From the NCBI RefSeq assembly GCF_037975245.1, contig NC_092578.1, forward strand, positions 11,824,321-11,888,320: 64,000 bases of DNA. Direction: 5' to 3'. Position 1 is the stretch's first letter; every line of letters begins with the position of its first letter. The notes under the pieces were generated by a model, which had not been told where the DNA came from, searched no databases, and saw nothing but the letters and a program-made list of their open reading frames with translations. The DNA is from Apostichopus japonicus. Lineage: Eukaryota > Echinodermata > Holothuroidea > Aspidochirotida > Stichopodidae. A program made the position numbers and the translations under genes. This document shows positions 11,750 through 25,200 of the stretch, in pieces.

Positions 11750-13171
11750 ATGGATCGAGACCGCCTTATTCGGCAACATTTCAGCATGGGGTTACCCTAT
11801 GCTGAAATTCAGGCAATGCTAGATTTTAAAAACGATATTGTCCGAAGTAACATACACTTAATAGGCAACTTAAAAGGTTAGGACTCGCAAGAAGGAAACG
11901 CCATGCTGACCTAGCCGATGTTGTTAAATTTCTTGAGCGGGAAATTCAGTCATCGGACAATGTCATGGATACCGGTGGATGCATTTAAAGTGTTTGCAAA
12001 GTGGTCTTAATATTGATAAAGAAACTGTTGGCATTGCTCTTAGTGTTTTAGATCCCATTGGAGTTGCAATAAGGTCCAGGAGGCGTCTTTACAGAAGCTC
12101 GAGCATATCAAGCAAATGGTCCCAATTTTATATGGCATGCAGACGGATATGATAAACTGAAGCCATTCGGAATTGGAATCAATGGATGCATTGATGGTTT
12201 TTCACGAAAGTTGATTTGGTGTGAAGCCTACAAAACCAACAACGACCCAACTGTTATAGCTGGTTACTTCATTGAAGCAGTGGAGAGAAGAGGTGGATTT
12301 CCGTTTCTAATACGCACCGACATGGGGACAGAAAATAGAACAAATGCAACTTTTCTTTCATAGAAACATTCCAAATTCAGTGGGTTTCATCTACGGTACC
12401 AGCACCAACAATCAAAGTATTGAGTTCTTTTGGGTAATATTACGTAAGGAGTGCATTCAATTTTGGATGAATGTTTTTCATCTATAAAAGATGACGGCTA
12501 CTTCACAGGAGACGATATTGATCGAAATTTGATGCAGTTCTGTTTCAGGAATATGGTCCAGGTAAGTGAGATTTGTCTTGCTTTTGTAACTGATTTGAAA
12601 GCAAAGGACATTCTTCTGGGAGCAATAGACTCGGAAGCAAGTTACCAAAGATCACTTCTGAATACTAATTAACTGAAATTGTTAATTTGATAGGCAACCT
12701 ACTTCTAACATAATTGGAAAGTGTTCAAGGATTTTGTTTTAGAACTGAGCAGTGACAGGGGTATATTGTGAGGCCCCGCACTGAAACATCTCCTCTTTTT
12801 GATTTTGTATTCAGGATGACATAGACCATGTTAAGAAACAGTGGAACTGCCATAGAATTCGACCACTCCGGAACAATATAACCGTCCATGGTCGTCCAGT
12901 TGTTTACTCGTGCCCCGAACTGTATGGAACACGTGACTACTTGCACCGGGTTGAGTCTTTGGAAGTCGAGCTTTGTCGTGAAGAACCGTGCGACGAGGAC
13001 TTCTTCCAGTTGTGCTTCATCCTCATGCAAGAAAATAACTTACAAGAACCACCATCTCCATTTGATGCTGTCACTCTCTACCTTAACCTCCGAAACATAT
13101 TAAGACTCGAACTAAACGCCAGTATTAATCTAGTACATGCAGGGGTGTTGTTATGGGTTCGCTTGACATGA
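11750..13171 (+). pseudogene. Dead intron-containing DDE integrase-core gene (rva_4-type)
   Basis: The region reads as a decayed copy of an integrase-core protein family that is common in fish, cnidarian and echinoderm genomes. In order, with frame changes: MDRDRLIRQHFSMGLPYAEI (11,750 on, stop at 11,879), a LARRKRHADLADVVKFLERE helix, GYRWMHLKC, LDPIGVAIRSRRRL, then the catalytic core with WHADGYDKLKPFGI and GCIDGFSR (first Asp, about 12,140) and IRTDMGTEN (second Asp). Next come LRKECIQFW and DDGYFTGDDIDRNLMQFC. A GT..AG intron at 12,562-12,814 joins MVQ in frame to DDIDHVKKQW, HRIRPLRN and a CDEDFFQLCFILMQEN tail that stops at 13,171. At least four frameshifts or stops in the 5' two thirds make it non-functional. 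The family assignment is from motif recognition. Confidence 0.85.
12562..12814 (+). other. Conserved intron within the dead integrase gene
   Basis: The 5' border reads CAG|GTAAGTGAG and the 3' border TTTTGTATTCAG|GATGAC. Removing these 253 bp joins two coding blocks in the same frame at exactly the point expected for the family. This means the copy was not produced by reverse transcription of a spliced mRNA. Confidence 0.8.
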
Positions 13172-13272
13172 TGTGTTGCTACATGTCTTAAATTTGCACA
13201 TCTTAGAGAGTGACAGCATCAAATGGAGATGGTGGTTCTTCTAAGTTATTTTCTTGCATGAGGATGCAGCAC
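13012..13272. repeat. 68-bp inverted repeat with 125-bp spacer
   Basis: Positions 13,012-13,079, inside the 3' exon of the dead integrase, are repeated in inverted orientation at 13,205-13,272, with two mismatches in 68 bp by eye. The spacer is 13,080-13,204. A transcript across this region could fold into a long hairpin. The right arm abuts a LINE fragment on the minus strand. Confidence 0.88.
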
Positions 13273-13525
13273 AATAAGACCAAGGTTGCGGAGATGAAAT
13301 GCAGGATTTCGAGATATTAAGGTAATGTGATCATTTAACGACATGTTGGCATCAAATATGGTACCCAGATTCCGCACTTGATGTTGTTCCGTTGTTGATG
13401 TAGTTATGTTTGTGGTACCAATACGAAGGTGAGGAATTTTTACTTTTCACGCTGCTGTTTTGATCCAAAAACAAGGAATTCAGATTTGTCATCGTTTAAT
13501 TTCGTTTCGTTAAATTTTGCGTCAT
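13260..13525 (-). mobile_element. CR1/L2-like LINE reverse transcriptase fragment
   Basis: The minus strand reads LNDDKSEFLVFGSKQQ, then after a frameshift HLRIGTT, VRNLGTIFDANMSLNDHI and ISRNPAFHLRNLGLI. This is the block after the palm domain of CR1/L2-type reverse transcriptases: the 'KTE.LLFG' box, the 'R.LG..FD..L....H' box and the 'HLRN' box. It is truncated at both ends and has one frameshift. Confidence 0.8.
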
Positions 13526-13529
13526 CCAA

Positions 13530-14010
13530 AAGTTTACAAGGTTTCACTATTTGGCCTCTGGTGACCCCAAATGACCATTGACCTTCCTACAAAACAATAC
13601 GTTTCTTTTCCTTAATGTGGTTCTTCTACTCACGAAATAGGAGATTGGTCTAAGCTTCCCTTCTTGAGATAATGTGTTTACAAAGTTTTCACTATTTGGC
13701 CCTTGGTGACTCCAAAAGACCTTTGACCTCCACACAAAACAATAAGTTTCTTCTACTCAATGGGGTTCTTCTACTCCCCAAATATAAGATTGGTCCAAGC
13801 CTCTCTTCTTGAAATATCGTGTTTACAAGTTTTTCACTATTTGGCCCCTCGTGAACCCAAAATGACGTTTGACCTCCCTACAAGACTCAAGCTTCCCTTC
13901 TTGAGATATAGTGTTTACAAGCCAGTAGTCACGCACACACACACGCACGCACACGCATGCCATCACAATCGCATAGATTCCTTCGGCCTTCAGCAAGGCA
14001 TCAAATAAGA
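13530..14010 (+). repeat. TGACC repeat family, array 1
   Basis: About two and a half units of a 130-150 bp repeat whose landmarks are CACTATTTGGCC, GGTGACCCCAAATGACC, TTTGACCTCC, ACAAAACAATA and CTTGAGATATNGTGTTTACA. It ends in a CA-rich run and the tail GCCATCACAATCGCATAGATTCC, close to the tail that ends the large array at 55,520. One unit has a DR1-like motif with one mismatch at about 13,718. Confidence 0.85.
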
Positions 14011-16173
14011 TACGTACTAGGATGTGCACGATTGGTAACTACTTCAGTACCCAATGGATGGAAAGCTAAGATCCTAGGTAACAGTTCCGTTCGAATTACG
14101 TTAAGAAAAATCCAGACAAAACAACGTATGATGCTGACACTTTGGATGGTAGAATGAGAAGGAAGGGCATTGACTGAAGGGGTCGGTCACAGAGGGCGCT
14201 GTGTTATAAGGTTACCCAGAGCTATATCCTCTGAGGTTACCAGTTCATTCTAGGCATGGTAGAAGAAAGGAGCTAAGGTTGTGGGGAGATAGGTAAGCGA
14301 GGAGTGAAGTAAATATATGAAAGAACAATTAATCATCATGGCCAGGTAATGTAACAGCAATCACTTTTGGAATGTCAACAAGTGCAATCAAATTAAAAGA
14401 AGCACATCTAGTGCATCAAGAACATAATACCACCATAAAATGAATTGAGAAACAGGAGCTTAAAGTTTGCTTTGTATTTGAGCCTGAATGAAAAACCTAA
14501 ATAGAATGTATAAATGGAGTATACATTGAGTATAAAAGGTGGGTAATAGAATGTGTATAGAGACTCAAGTGGTACTGAAGTGTAAAATAGAGAAAGATTT
14601 TGTGAACATGGTCGCACCTATTCAACAGTCCTTAGAAACAAAGCTGAGGATTTAACACTTGAAGTGCTATTCTGGTGGCAGAACCTTTACCACTAGGGAA
14701 CAACACCTGATGCCCAGACACATATTGTTTGGCCACTCCTGTTGTAAACAAGATTGCTGCAATTGGTCAAATCGGATCATGTGATGTACACCTGCCATGG
14801 TACCCTAGAAACTAGTGCAAGCAAGCGCCAGGCTTGGTACGGCACTAACTACTGGCTGTATTGATAACATATACCATACCACACTATGTAGTTGATGTCG
14901 TAGATGAGGTTCAAATTGAATTAAATGCTGTATTGTGGTAAAGGGTTCATAAATACATTATACAATTTATAATTGACTGGCATATCATAGTAATTGGTGA
15001 AGCATCAAATTCACAGCACACAGCAGCTAAGCAAAAATGCCACAGTTATCAAGTAAAGTTGTGAAAGCAAATTTAATACCATGACATCACAAACCACCCA
15101 CTCTTTATAAAAAACACTTATCTTGACTTGAAAATTAATCTATATTGTTAGCTGAGAATTCCATCTAAATATCAAGTTCTTTACTCTAGATTTGTTTGAT
15201 TGAATGTACTTTTTTTTAAATGGCTGTAACTTGGATTGGATTCTACCAGGGAGTGCATCACAGTAGATGATGTCATCACATCAGGTGTTCTAGTGTAATA
15301 AATCTGGAATGATTGCTTCAATTGTTCTCTGTATTTTGAACTTCATCAGAAAATTTTGAAGAAATCTTTTTTTCCTCTGTGAGCAAGTGAGTTCAATGTT
15401 ACATAAAAAACCAAAACATCCAGCCTGCTGTTGCCAGATGCAGAAACAAAATATGATAATTTATTAAAGCTTCATATCTTTGCCATATGAAATGCTATGA
15501 GGACCTAAGGATGGAAACATTTCCAGAACATTTGAAGTAATATCCTTTCAGATCAAGACAGGTATAAGATGTGAACCATTTAGTCACGAACAAATGGGAG
15601 GGGGGAGGGGGAATCTGCTTTACACCTTGCAAATAAATGACATACATAGTTTGTATATTCCTTTAAACTGTCACAACAGACAAATTAGCATGTAAGATTA
15701 TATTGTCAAATAGACAAAAGTATGAGTGACAGTAGCAGTCTACTGTACACATATACATTTAGTACACTAAGATCAGTAAATGAAGTGTTTCATGAAGACA
15801 AATTGCAATACAATACCCCAAAGCTACACTTGCAATGGTAGAAAACACCTACAGATGTTCCTAGAACAATCTAGAATAGAATACAATGTACAAATCAACA
15901 TAAAATGCACACTTGTGTGTCAGTTTTCTCAGAGATATGTATTTTCATTTACCTTGGTCTAGGCTGCAAGACTTGTCGGCAGTATGTAAAACACACACTA
16001 TAGTGTCAGTTTCCTCACGGATAAACTTGCCTTTAACTAAGGCTAGACTACGAAACTTCCACAGCAAATAAATTTAGGTTAAACCAATCATTCGTTATGT
16101 TATTAAGTCATTGAGGTATTTCTGCATTATCATCATCATTGTTGTCATCACCGCCATCGTCCTCATCATCAGC
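14011..16173. other. 3' flank of HROB; no gene seen
   Basis: AT-rich sequence with no convincing exon or transposon. The short minus-strand open frame at 14,408-14,617 is leucine- and tyrosine-rich with no recognisable motif. The 3' UTR of HROB should lie at the right end; a minus-strand AATAAA is present near 15,460 but I cannot show that it is used. Confidence 0.5.
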
Positions 16174-16229
16174 TTAGTAGTCTTCAAATAACTCATCTTC
16201 AAATCCCTCAATAAAATCGGCAATAGACT
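16174..16229 (-). CDS. HROB: HROB terminal exon (acidic tail)
   Basis: A 56-nt exon entering in phase 1. With the last G of the previous exon it codes ESIADFIEGFEDELFEDY and stops at TAA (16,174-16,176). The acceptor TTCTTTTCCATCAG has a good pyrimidine tract. The short acidic, aromatic tail could be a protein-interaction motif (inference). Confidence 0.85.
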
Positions 16230-19200
16230 CTGATGGAAAAGAAGAACAAAAGTTGAATTTGATCAGTATTCTCAGGCAAAATATTTCCTTATGACATAGG
16301 GGATAAGAAGAGGACAAAGGAAGAATAAGTTGAAGCATTCTTGGATGGAAGTTTGTCTCATGACATAGGAGATAAGAGGACAACAGCATGTTTGGCTTTG
16401 TTTTAACAACAAGAGTATTTCACTCCTTCCCTGACCCACATCAATATTCAATTCCCCTCAGCTCAGAGCACACACAAACCTTTCTGCAAAATCCTATCCC
16501 ACGATAAGTAACTGTTCCATGGACCATCCCACACTGACATTACCATCAGTTCCACTAGATGAAACATGTTACATCATAATCTTTCAATCCCTGCAAAACA
16601 ACTTACTCTGAAATTCCCAAACAGAAATGTTTACACATCCACCTCTGCATCTGATGTCAACAAAGCTCTGAAGTTTAAGCATTGATAAGAAGCCTTTCTT
16701 AGGTTTCAGCAGAAATTCAAATGTGTGACATTAAGTTCCTGTCCAATTCAATTGGTATGAGATAGGATGGCATTAATTTGAACAACAACCATCCAGACAA
16801 TACACCTTGTAACTGATTTAGGAAATTTGCCATGTGTTTCTTCCCTTATATATTATTCAAACACCATTTGTGAAAGAATAATAGGCCAGTGGAAATTTCA
16901 TGCAGTTAATATGATGGTGATAAGAAGCCTTTCTTAGGTTTCAGCAGAAATTCAAATGTGTGACATTAAGTTCCTGTCCAATTCAATTGGTATGAGATAG
17001 GATGGCATTAATTTGAACAACAACCATCCAGACAATACACCTTGTAACTGATTTAGGAAATTTGCCATGTGTTTCTTCCCTTATATATTATTCAAACACC
17101 ATTTGTGAAAGAATAATAGGCCAGTGGAAATTTCATGCAGTTAATATGATGGTGATGCCCCTTCCAAGCATAATGCTGCACAATTAATGACTATAATATC
17201 TGTCATACATAATACAATGAAAGAAACTAACCTTCTAATGGAGTTGTGTCTAGTGGTTGCTCATGTCTATTGCCACTGTTACCAGGGAAAACATATTTCA
17301 TGTGATGTGGTTCCTTTCCAGAAGGTGTTAGGTAAATTCTCTTACTTTTTTCACTGTAAAGTTCATTGCTCTCTCGCTTAGGGTCTTCATAATTCTTCAA
17401 CAAGCCAGACGGAAACTTCTTGCCATTGTTACTATACATTCTCTTTCCAATTAATTTTGACTTTCCAAGATGGTTGCTTCCAAAACAAGCATCATTTTCA
17501 GAGCACTCACTAACTGTGATAGACTTTGCTGATGATTCTTGACTCAATATGTGTTCAGCAGGAAATATCTGGATGACATTTTGACAGGTAACATTGAGAT
17601 AATGATTACGAAGGGATGGGCTGAGGACACCAACCTGATGAGAAGGTGTAGAAACTTTGATATGATTTTGGTGCAGCAGTCAAAGATGTTTTTAAGCCCT
17701 ACACATAAGAACAAGACAATCACAAGCTACTTAATCCACCAGAATGAATAAATAATAACGAGTAAATGTTCATAATTTAACATTGTCTACAGCATATTTA
17801 CAGCCTTACCCGAATCCATATATGGCTTTATATTTTGGCTGAATAAAGAATTCATATGGCCAGATATAAATGCCAGATAAAAAGACTTGATATACATATC
17901 AAGTTTGATATGGTCAGATCTGACTTAAATTGTTATCCAGATATACATACTAAGTTTGATATGGCCGCATAAAGCCAGACAAAGCTTGATACAAACCAAT
18001 TTCAAATACACATTTATAGCTTGATAAGGCTATATAAAGCCAGATATACATTGCTCAAAGGGTCATCCAGATATAAATATAAACTTTGATATGGCCATAT
18101 ACAGTAGCTTGATATAAAACAATTCCAGATATAAATATTAAGTTTCATATGGCAATTTAAAGCCAAATATAACTACATGATATATCCAGATGTAAAGTTA
18201 AATAACATTGCTGTAAAACCTGTCAAATTTAATCAATTTCAGTCATGTTGTGTCCTTTTTTAAGGCCATACTTTTGGCTAGGAATGACCAATAACGACCA
18301 ATCCAAAACAATATTGCTTCTTTTTCTGTCAAACTTGGCGCTTCATGTAGTCTCTATTAATTGGTTTGATGGGCTACCATTGACCAATCAAAGCAAAGCT
18401 TACAGTACATACACCTTCAGACTGTAGAAGTTGCCTTGAAAGTGTACACTACAGTACATTGACTAACAACAACAACATGAACACCAGCTCAGCTTTTACC
18501 ATGATAAACTGCCAGGAAACAGTACCTTGCCCTAAGAACCAGACAAGATATAGGAAAAAACTTCTCACTCAGGAGAATATGAAAGAAAAATCTTCCAAAG
18601 AAGGCCAGCTGGGCAGTTTTGAAAACAAAACATGAGACTGGAAATTTGCTTAGGCCACGGCACACTGTAGTACTAACAGTAATATTGTACATCTACAACC
18701 ACAGTGTGTACAGGTAGGCCTACATTATGCCTATAGTGCTTAGTTTTAGTGCCAGTGCAAAGAAACTTGAACAAAGAAATGATTCTCATGAAGGTGAGAA
18801 AGGATAAATTTATGTTGATAATGATAGACATTGAAATTGTGAGGTCCATCATGGAAGGATCAATTGGTCCTAGCTGTAAACTGTCAACAGTTGGATCTTG
18901 TTGAAAACTGACTGAAAGGAAGGACTAGCTACTGTATACTAACTTAATCTTTTGTGTTTAGTTTACCATGCCTGTGATTATAAGAAGAATTTTACATAGA
19001 GAAATCTGTAGATGATATGTCTGTTCAGAAGAATAAGAGACAGCTCTGTTGCATGTTTCACATTCAAATTTCAATATGTTCAGGTGCGTATCCTGGGGGG
19101 GGGGGTTTGCGGGCACGTGCCCCCGGGTAAGAAAAAGAGGAGAGAAAAAAAGAGAGAAGAAAAAAGAGGGGGGGAAGAGGAGGAGAGGAAGGAAGGGAAA

Positions 19201-22200
19201 AGAAAAAGGAGACATGGAGGAGTAGAAGAAAAACGCCAAGACACCGGGAAGAGGAACAGTGACATCATAACAGTTCTGATCCCTATTATATACACAGGGT
19301 AGCCAGTGGCGGATCGAGGATTTCGGAAGGAGCGTGTGCCTCACCCTCCATTTTTGACGTTTCCATTTTTCCTCTCTCACTAATTTATATATATATACTA
19401 TATATGGTCTATCATAACGCGAGTGTGTGTACAGTATGGACGCCTTAAACAATTGTACAATTGTGCTATGAAACCAACTGTGGCTGGTCTCGAACTCGAC
19501 CGAGTTGTCAGGAAACATGACGCATTTCGGTATTAGACCAGGATCTGTATGCGAACTGCACTAGACCTATGTCCTTCAATGCAACACTGCCATCCAGAGA
19601 TAAAATGTTATACACACCGACCTGAATGCTAATTGTTACCCCAAACCTAGTACCGTAACTCGTACAATGAATCTAAAAATAAATTCTGCATGCGAATTGA
19701 GCACATCTCCTGTGAATATCATGTAGTGGATCCAAGGGCGTATCATGGGCGGGGAGGGGGGCTGGACGCATCACTTCTTGAGATTGTTCCCATCTGCATG
19801 AAACGTGCGCCCCACAACCCTATGCCCCACCCCTCTAATCGCTTCCCGATGAGTTACGAAACTTAATTAATGACCTTCGCCCGTAGTACCAAGACCTTGA
19901 CAATATCAGGCAACACACCACTTCGTTGATAACAAGTGATCGGGTTGTGTATTAGTGAAGTCTAGAGGTTGTGCACTGACCTTTACATGGAGTGTGACCA
20001 CTCCCGATTTTGCAATTTCCCAAGATCAGGCCCAAAAAATTACAAGGACACTGTACTGTTTGGAGATCTAGCAATATCTAGCGATATCTAGGGATGAAAA
20101 TCCCAAGATCTTCCATAAACCGAAGGCAGATAGAGAATCGAAGCCTTCAGTGTGTAATGAACTGAAACTGTGCGTCTTTCGAAATGAAAAGAATGTGGGG
20201 CATTGCACAAGAAACAGATAAAAGTTATTTATTTCAGTCTCATTTCAATTATTCAAATTTGTGAAGCAAACAGCAGATATCACATCATATCAGTGAGCAT
20301 GAAAATGGCGTTCCAGGATGAACAACCTCCAAACTGTCTATGTGTGTAGTACTAGTCATAGGCGTAGGAGCCCAATTTGATTTGGGGGGGGGGGCTGTAA
20401 GACTTGCTCAAAAAATATAACCAAAATTACATGCGTGCAACATGTACAGTATGTACATATCATATAGGCATGCTTCGGTTTCTACATTGCATGCCAAATT
20501 ACATACAATCATTTGCCGTGTTATTACCGAAATGGGGAAAGTAGTCGGGCAAGCTTAGAACTGTATTTTAATTACCCAGGAAATTTTTTTTAAACTATTG
20601 ATTTCCTATAGCTACATCATTGCAATTTATTTTTCTCTCAGCAGGTGTCTGAACAATTCTCAGCAAATTGCCCGAATTTTCACAAAAATATTTGGTTGGG
20701 GGGCTGTGTTCTGTTTCGGAAATATCTGGTATTTTTTCATTTCCGTCAACAAAGTTTTATAGTATCCGTTATCAGAGTTTTGAATATTTGTACACCAATA
20801 AATTAAAACTGAGTCTGAATTTTCGAAAATTGCCTGACCAACATTCTTCTTCAAACTTCCCTCTACTTGTGCAATTTTGACCGGTCTGTTAGGGGTTGAA
20901 GGGGGTTTTCTATATTGGTTGTCCATAGATGAAATTTTGTGCAACATTATGGGTATGTTTTGAAGTGAATTTATTAACAAGAAATATATTCAAATTCTGA
21001 ACAAATAATGGGCTTAAAACCTTGAAAAGTGGGGCTGACGGGTATTGTGGGCCGCGATGTAGAATCACCCACGAAAGCACTGATCCACATGAGATGCGAT
21101 GAGGTCGAACATGATTTGTGACTGGGGACAATCTTCAAAAAGGCTAGGGATGAAAAAAAAACTATTAGGAAATACTTGGTTCTCAGGCAAAAGTGTACAT
21201 CTGGTTGGTCATTTTCAAGCCCGAGAAGTGCCATTTCCGGTGATCTGGAGGGGGGATATCAAAACCAAAAACGTTCTTGTACAATGCGCGCAAACCGATG
21301 GTAGCGTAGCGCTCCGCTTAGATAGTAATTCGCGCCCCTCGGATAAGAAAATCCTGGATATGCGCGTGATGTTATTCATGAGAAAGGACATATGCATCTG
21401 AACATGCACAGTAACAGCAAATATAACATATTCAAATCATCTCCTTTGAGTTGAAAAAGAGATGAATGTATCTCTTGTATCTGAAACTTACAAAGTACAG
21501 TAATATTAGTGAATATTTGATACCTTGTTGTGTATATTAACTTTATTAAGTGTGAATTTTCACTATTTCTTGTCCGTTTTAAAGACAAATTAAGTTTTAG
21601 AGACAAATTATTCTTTCATGTTGTTGATAAATGACATTACAACTACATTACATTCAGCGGTAGTGTTATGAATGTAGCTGGGTATCAGTAGAGAGATTGA
21701 TGTTATGGTGGTGGCAAATGATATTGCCACAATGTGAAATGCAGTAATTTGCGATCCCTATAGTTGAGTACAATCATTTAGATATAGAAGATAACATTAT
21801 TCAAGAAAGGCAACTCTAAAGTCTTGAATCCACAGTACATTCACAGCAAGCAAATATTCTAATATTATCAAATATGGAAATTTGAAAGACAAACCAAAAA
21901 CCAACTTTAAAAAACATGCAATGATCATGTCATAGATCACCAACTATGGTCCTGTTTTGAGTATTAATGAAAGAATTATTATCATGACTACAACAATGGT
22001 TTTCACATAACAATGGGGATATTTCATATTTTACATTTCTTGTGTGTGATACTCTGTGCTGCTGGAATATTCCATCAGGAATGGTATGAATTCTATCAAA
22101 ATATTAACATATATTGGTTTTTTCTTTGGGGGGGGGGGTCTCTCAAGGTTTTGGTGTCAACTCAAAATATCAACCAAAAGTTGTTTGGTTTCTGACATCA

Positions 22201-25200
22201 TAATAGCAATATGTCATAAATATGCAAACTTTGTCCTTGAAGTTACATTTGCTTAAATAGATCTTAAATATATGATGTCACATTTGATCTACAGATAGAA
22301 TGTGAGGTTAGACGCACACTGAAAATCATAGAGTTGTACTCACAACAGGTTATCGACTATGTCACTGATAAAATCTGTTGATGTTGCCATTCTTGAGGTT
22401 CAGTGACTTCATGCCACAGAAGAGAATTCTAGGAAGCCATGGTTTATACTATCAAGATATGTTTTGAAGTTGACCACGGTACAAGTTTATCTGTCTCTTA
22501 ACCTCTGATGACACGTGATGCAGACTACTAGTTACTATGATATGGTCCCATACCATATAGTATGAAGCTGCCACTCTGTATTTATGTATATGGGATAAAG
22601 CAATCCTTTAGAAGGGGAGCATCTGGTATGTCATAAAGAATCAAGTTTGCTATTCCCAAGGCAACCAAATCCTATCCATGTTATGATCATTGAGGATTAG
22701 TACAACCTTTAATATTATCAAACCTACCCTAAACAACATGTTCTGACAATTAAAAGTTCATTTACTTTTTATCCAAATGTATTCCCAGCATCTGATTACT
22801 TTGTCAAGATAGAACACAAAAACCGGGTGGCAAACAAGTTATTGAGAAGCAGGAACTCTCACTTACAGCATTTACCTGTTTCAAGAGTAGGACACATCCT
22901 GGTTTCAGATTACTTGAGTATTCTTCCATCAGTTGCCTGTGCAATGTACCCTGCATCTCACCAGTAGGATCTTTAAAAGTAACAACTGCATCGTGGACAT
23001 GGAAGGTAATCAGCTTAATCATCACACAGATGTGCGGTACTTTGTTTCGATGAAGCTGTTTCATGCTAGCCTGAGGTTGAAAATTATACCTTCATAAGTC
23101 AGCAAGTTAGGACAGTATGAATTCCAGTGATAAAACGTATGATATGAAACACACAGCATAACATATGATACCTTGGTGGTCAGCAGTTTAAGAGCATAAA
23201 GACTTGTGACACAAATTATAGAATGATACACACAGAAAGGTGACATAACATATGATACCTTCACAGTCAGCAGGTTACTGCAGAATGAAGACCAGTGATA
23301 CAAGTACAGACAGATTCACAGAACATGGTGTCATATCATATCATACCTTGAGAGTCAGTGAGTCCAGACAGAAAAGAGACCAGTAATAGAAGTATTGAAA
23401 ACTAGGTAAAGAATGGAACTATTTTTATTGTGATAGGTTTACCTTTTTCAAAACAGATGCAATATTGTGCTGGGACAAGAACAATTTGGGCTTTTTCCCC
23501 TCCAACCCCATTTCTGCTTTCATGGTAACCCAAGCTCCTTGATTAAAATCATCCATTCCAAAGTCTTGTGAGCTTTTTCCATCCTAAAATGAAAAATATG
23601 AAACCCTATGAGAAAATTGCCTCAACTATATATGAAGAGAGTCTGTTAAAGAAACTAAAAAATATAAAAGAAGATCACACACACCCTTTTCATAGTCATA
23701 TCATTTTCAACAGATCCAGGATACGATTACAGGTGCCCAATACTAAAACGTCCAGGTTCTGTAATTCTTTCTTACCTGAGGCAACACACTTATTTAACTC
23801 GCGTGCAAAGCGATCTGGCCACAGTGTGTGATCTGTCACTTGCAGCCCTCTGTGCTGCCTGTTACTGTTCTGGTTCTGCTTATTTAGTTTTATTCTCGTA
23901 GCTGTTCACTTATAGTTTACTTATTGTATGATTATGTTTATATTCACTATTGTTTTATGTTTACTGTCGACAGGAAATAAGTTCCGTTTTCTGTTTTCTG
24001 AAATGGACAATAAATTTTCTATCTATCTTTATATTCATCTTAAAATGATCTTAAGTTCTCAGATATTGCATTCTTGAAATAATGCAAGACTCACAGTTGG
24101 CATGAACTGCCACCTCCTTTTATCAGTTTTCTTAATGTTGACATTGGAAACTCATTGCAACATCCATAGATTTACCACAACACAAATTATGCCATTACAT
24201 GCAGAAAAAATCTACATTAATGTAGGGCCACAAGGGTTAAACTCATTCAAGGTATATTTCTCATTGTTAGTATGCAAGGAAATGTCAATAGGTGGATCTA
24301 CCTATTAAGTATGAAGTTTTAATCTGCAATGATTAAACTCAAACCTTCAATGATATTTACCCCTGTCTGTGCTTCTTCTTTCTCTTCTTTCAAAGGAGAC
24401 AATTTGATGCTTGCAAGCTCTTGTCCTGTTGACTAAACCAAAAAGTAATGATATAACAATAAGCGTTTTTGTCAGAATAGAGAGCAGTGATCCACTGGAG
24501 ATGGTGCAGGTGCAGTGCAAAGTCAAGTCTTCAATGTAACACAGACCGAGCTGAATTACTACATATAAAACTGACATTGTACGGATGACAGTGGGATACC
24601 GCAGGTAAAAGTTACATACTGCAGGTAGCAGTGACTTATTTGCAGGCCGCAGTGACATATTACTGACAGCAGTGACTTACTGCAGGCCACAGTGACTACT
24701 GCAGGTGGCAGTGACATACTGCAGAAGGCAGTGAATTACTGCAGGCGGCATGGGCATTTGCAAGGGAGAGTGTCAAAGTAGTAAAATAAATGTGCAAGAA
24801 ATATGTCAAAATGCTAAAACTTTGCCCCCTCAAACCCACATTGGGAATGTCAAATACATTCCAATAAAATTGAATTCTTCTCTCAAATATATTTTATGCT
24901 TAAGTTGAACATTTGTTAAATGAAAATGTTAACAGTCAAAGTCCCCAGGATCCCTACCAGGGCTTAGAAAACATTCCTGAGAAAGTCTTGTTGTAACATG
25001 TAATTTTCTTGCTTTAAACTTTCTACAAGAGAACAAGTGTCCGAAATGCTTAAGCTGTTAAGGCCTTGCCCTGGGTCCACTTTAGGGCTCTGAGATATGA
25101 TACTCCACACAGTAACATAAAAGTAATTCCTCTTTCTGACATGTTAATATGTGCTTCAATTTTTGTAGCAAGAGGCCTTCTTGAGGTGTCAAATATTAAG

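Noticed and set aside
18958-19518. 186-codon minus-strand frame
   Set aside because: Its middle is the complement of the polypurine tract (runs of F, L, P, S) inside an HROB intron; low complexity, no motif.
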